Source: Burkholderiales bacterium | GTDB taxonomy: Bacteria; Pseudomonadota; Gammaproteobacteria; Burkholderiales; SG8-39 | Reading direction: 5' to 3' | DNA length: 6,466 nucleotides | Assembly (NCBI GenBank): GCA_029266935.1 | Contig: JAQSVY010000079.1 | Coordinates: forward strand, 1-6,466 | In this document: piece by piece, positions 6,453-6,466 of the stretch | How positions within the stretch are numbered: the first letter of the stretch is position 1 | Layout of the letters: every line of letters begins with the position of its first letter | Notes under the pieces: model-generated | The model's database searches: none | What the model was told of the DNA's origin: nothing | What the model saw: the letters and a program-made list of their open reading frames with translations, nothing else | Program-made: the position numbers and the translations under genes

Positions 6453-6466
6453 CCGGTGCCCCGCGG

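Noticed and set aside
1..6466. CRISPR arrays, insertion sequences, tRNA/rRNA or integration sites
   Set aside because: No regularly spaced repeats, terminal inverted repeats, transposase motifs or structured RNA patterns were seen. Coding sequence covers nearly the whole window.

Overview
The window is high-G+C DNA (roughly two thirds G+C by eye). It is filled almost completely by one co-directional gene run on the minus strand, read from right to left. It looks like a proteobacterial chromosome, most probably an alphaproteobacterium such as Rhizobiales or Rhodospirillales. That placement is an inference from base composition, the Tat-type signal on the binding protein and the operon style. 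No ribosomal or lineage-specific marker is present to prove it.

Layout in transcription order: (1) 6440-5772, a haloacid-dehalogenase-superfamily (HAD) hydrolase of the 'type II haloacid dehalogenase' subgroup, 222 aa. (2) A 90-nt spacer holding an imperfect stem-loop and a repeated 8-mer. (3) 5681-4008, a family 5 (peptide/nickel/opine type) extracytoplasmic solute-binding protein with a twin-arginine signal. (4) 3973-3023, a DppB-like permease. (5) 3009-2110, a DppC-like permease. (6) 2113-1031, a DppD-like ATPase. (7) 1034-36, a DppF-like ATPase. The gaps shrink along the run: 90 nt, 34 nt, 13 nt, then two 4-nt start/stop overlaps (ATGA and GTGA). This is the pattern of a single translationally coupled transcript. 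No terminator is visible after the last gene, so the operon may continue beyond base 1, and its promoter probably lies upstream of base 6466.

Genes 3-7 form a complete five-component importer. The periplasmic protein captures the ligand, the two permeases form the channel, and the two ATPases drive it. Both ATPases have all nucleotide-binding motifs and the four-cysteine C-terminal tail typical of Dpp/Opp ATPases. The ligand cannot be read from sequence; di/oligopeptides are only the family default. The HAD gene in front is the one non-transport gene and the main clue to the substrate or physiology. It keeps the general HAD catalytic residues but has lost the loop that defines true L-2-haloacid dehalogenases.

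I see no mobile element, CRISPR array, tRNA or rRNA. Apart from the HAD/transporter pairing this is an ordinary transport operon, and I do not see a new type of system.
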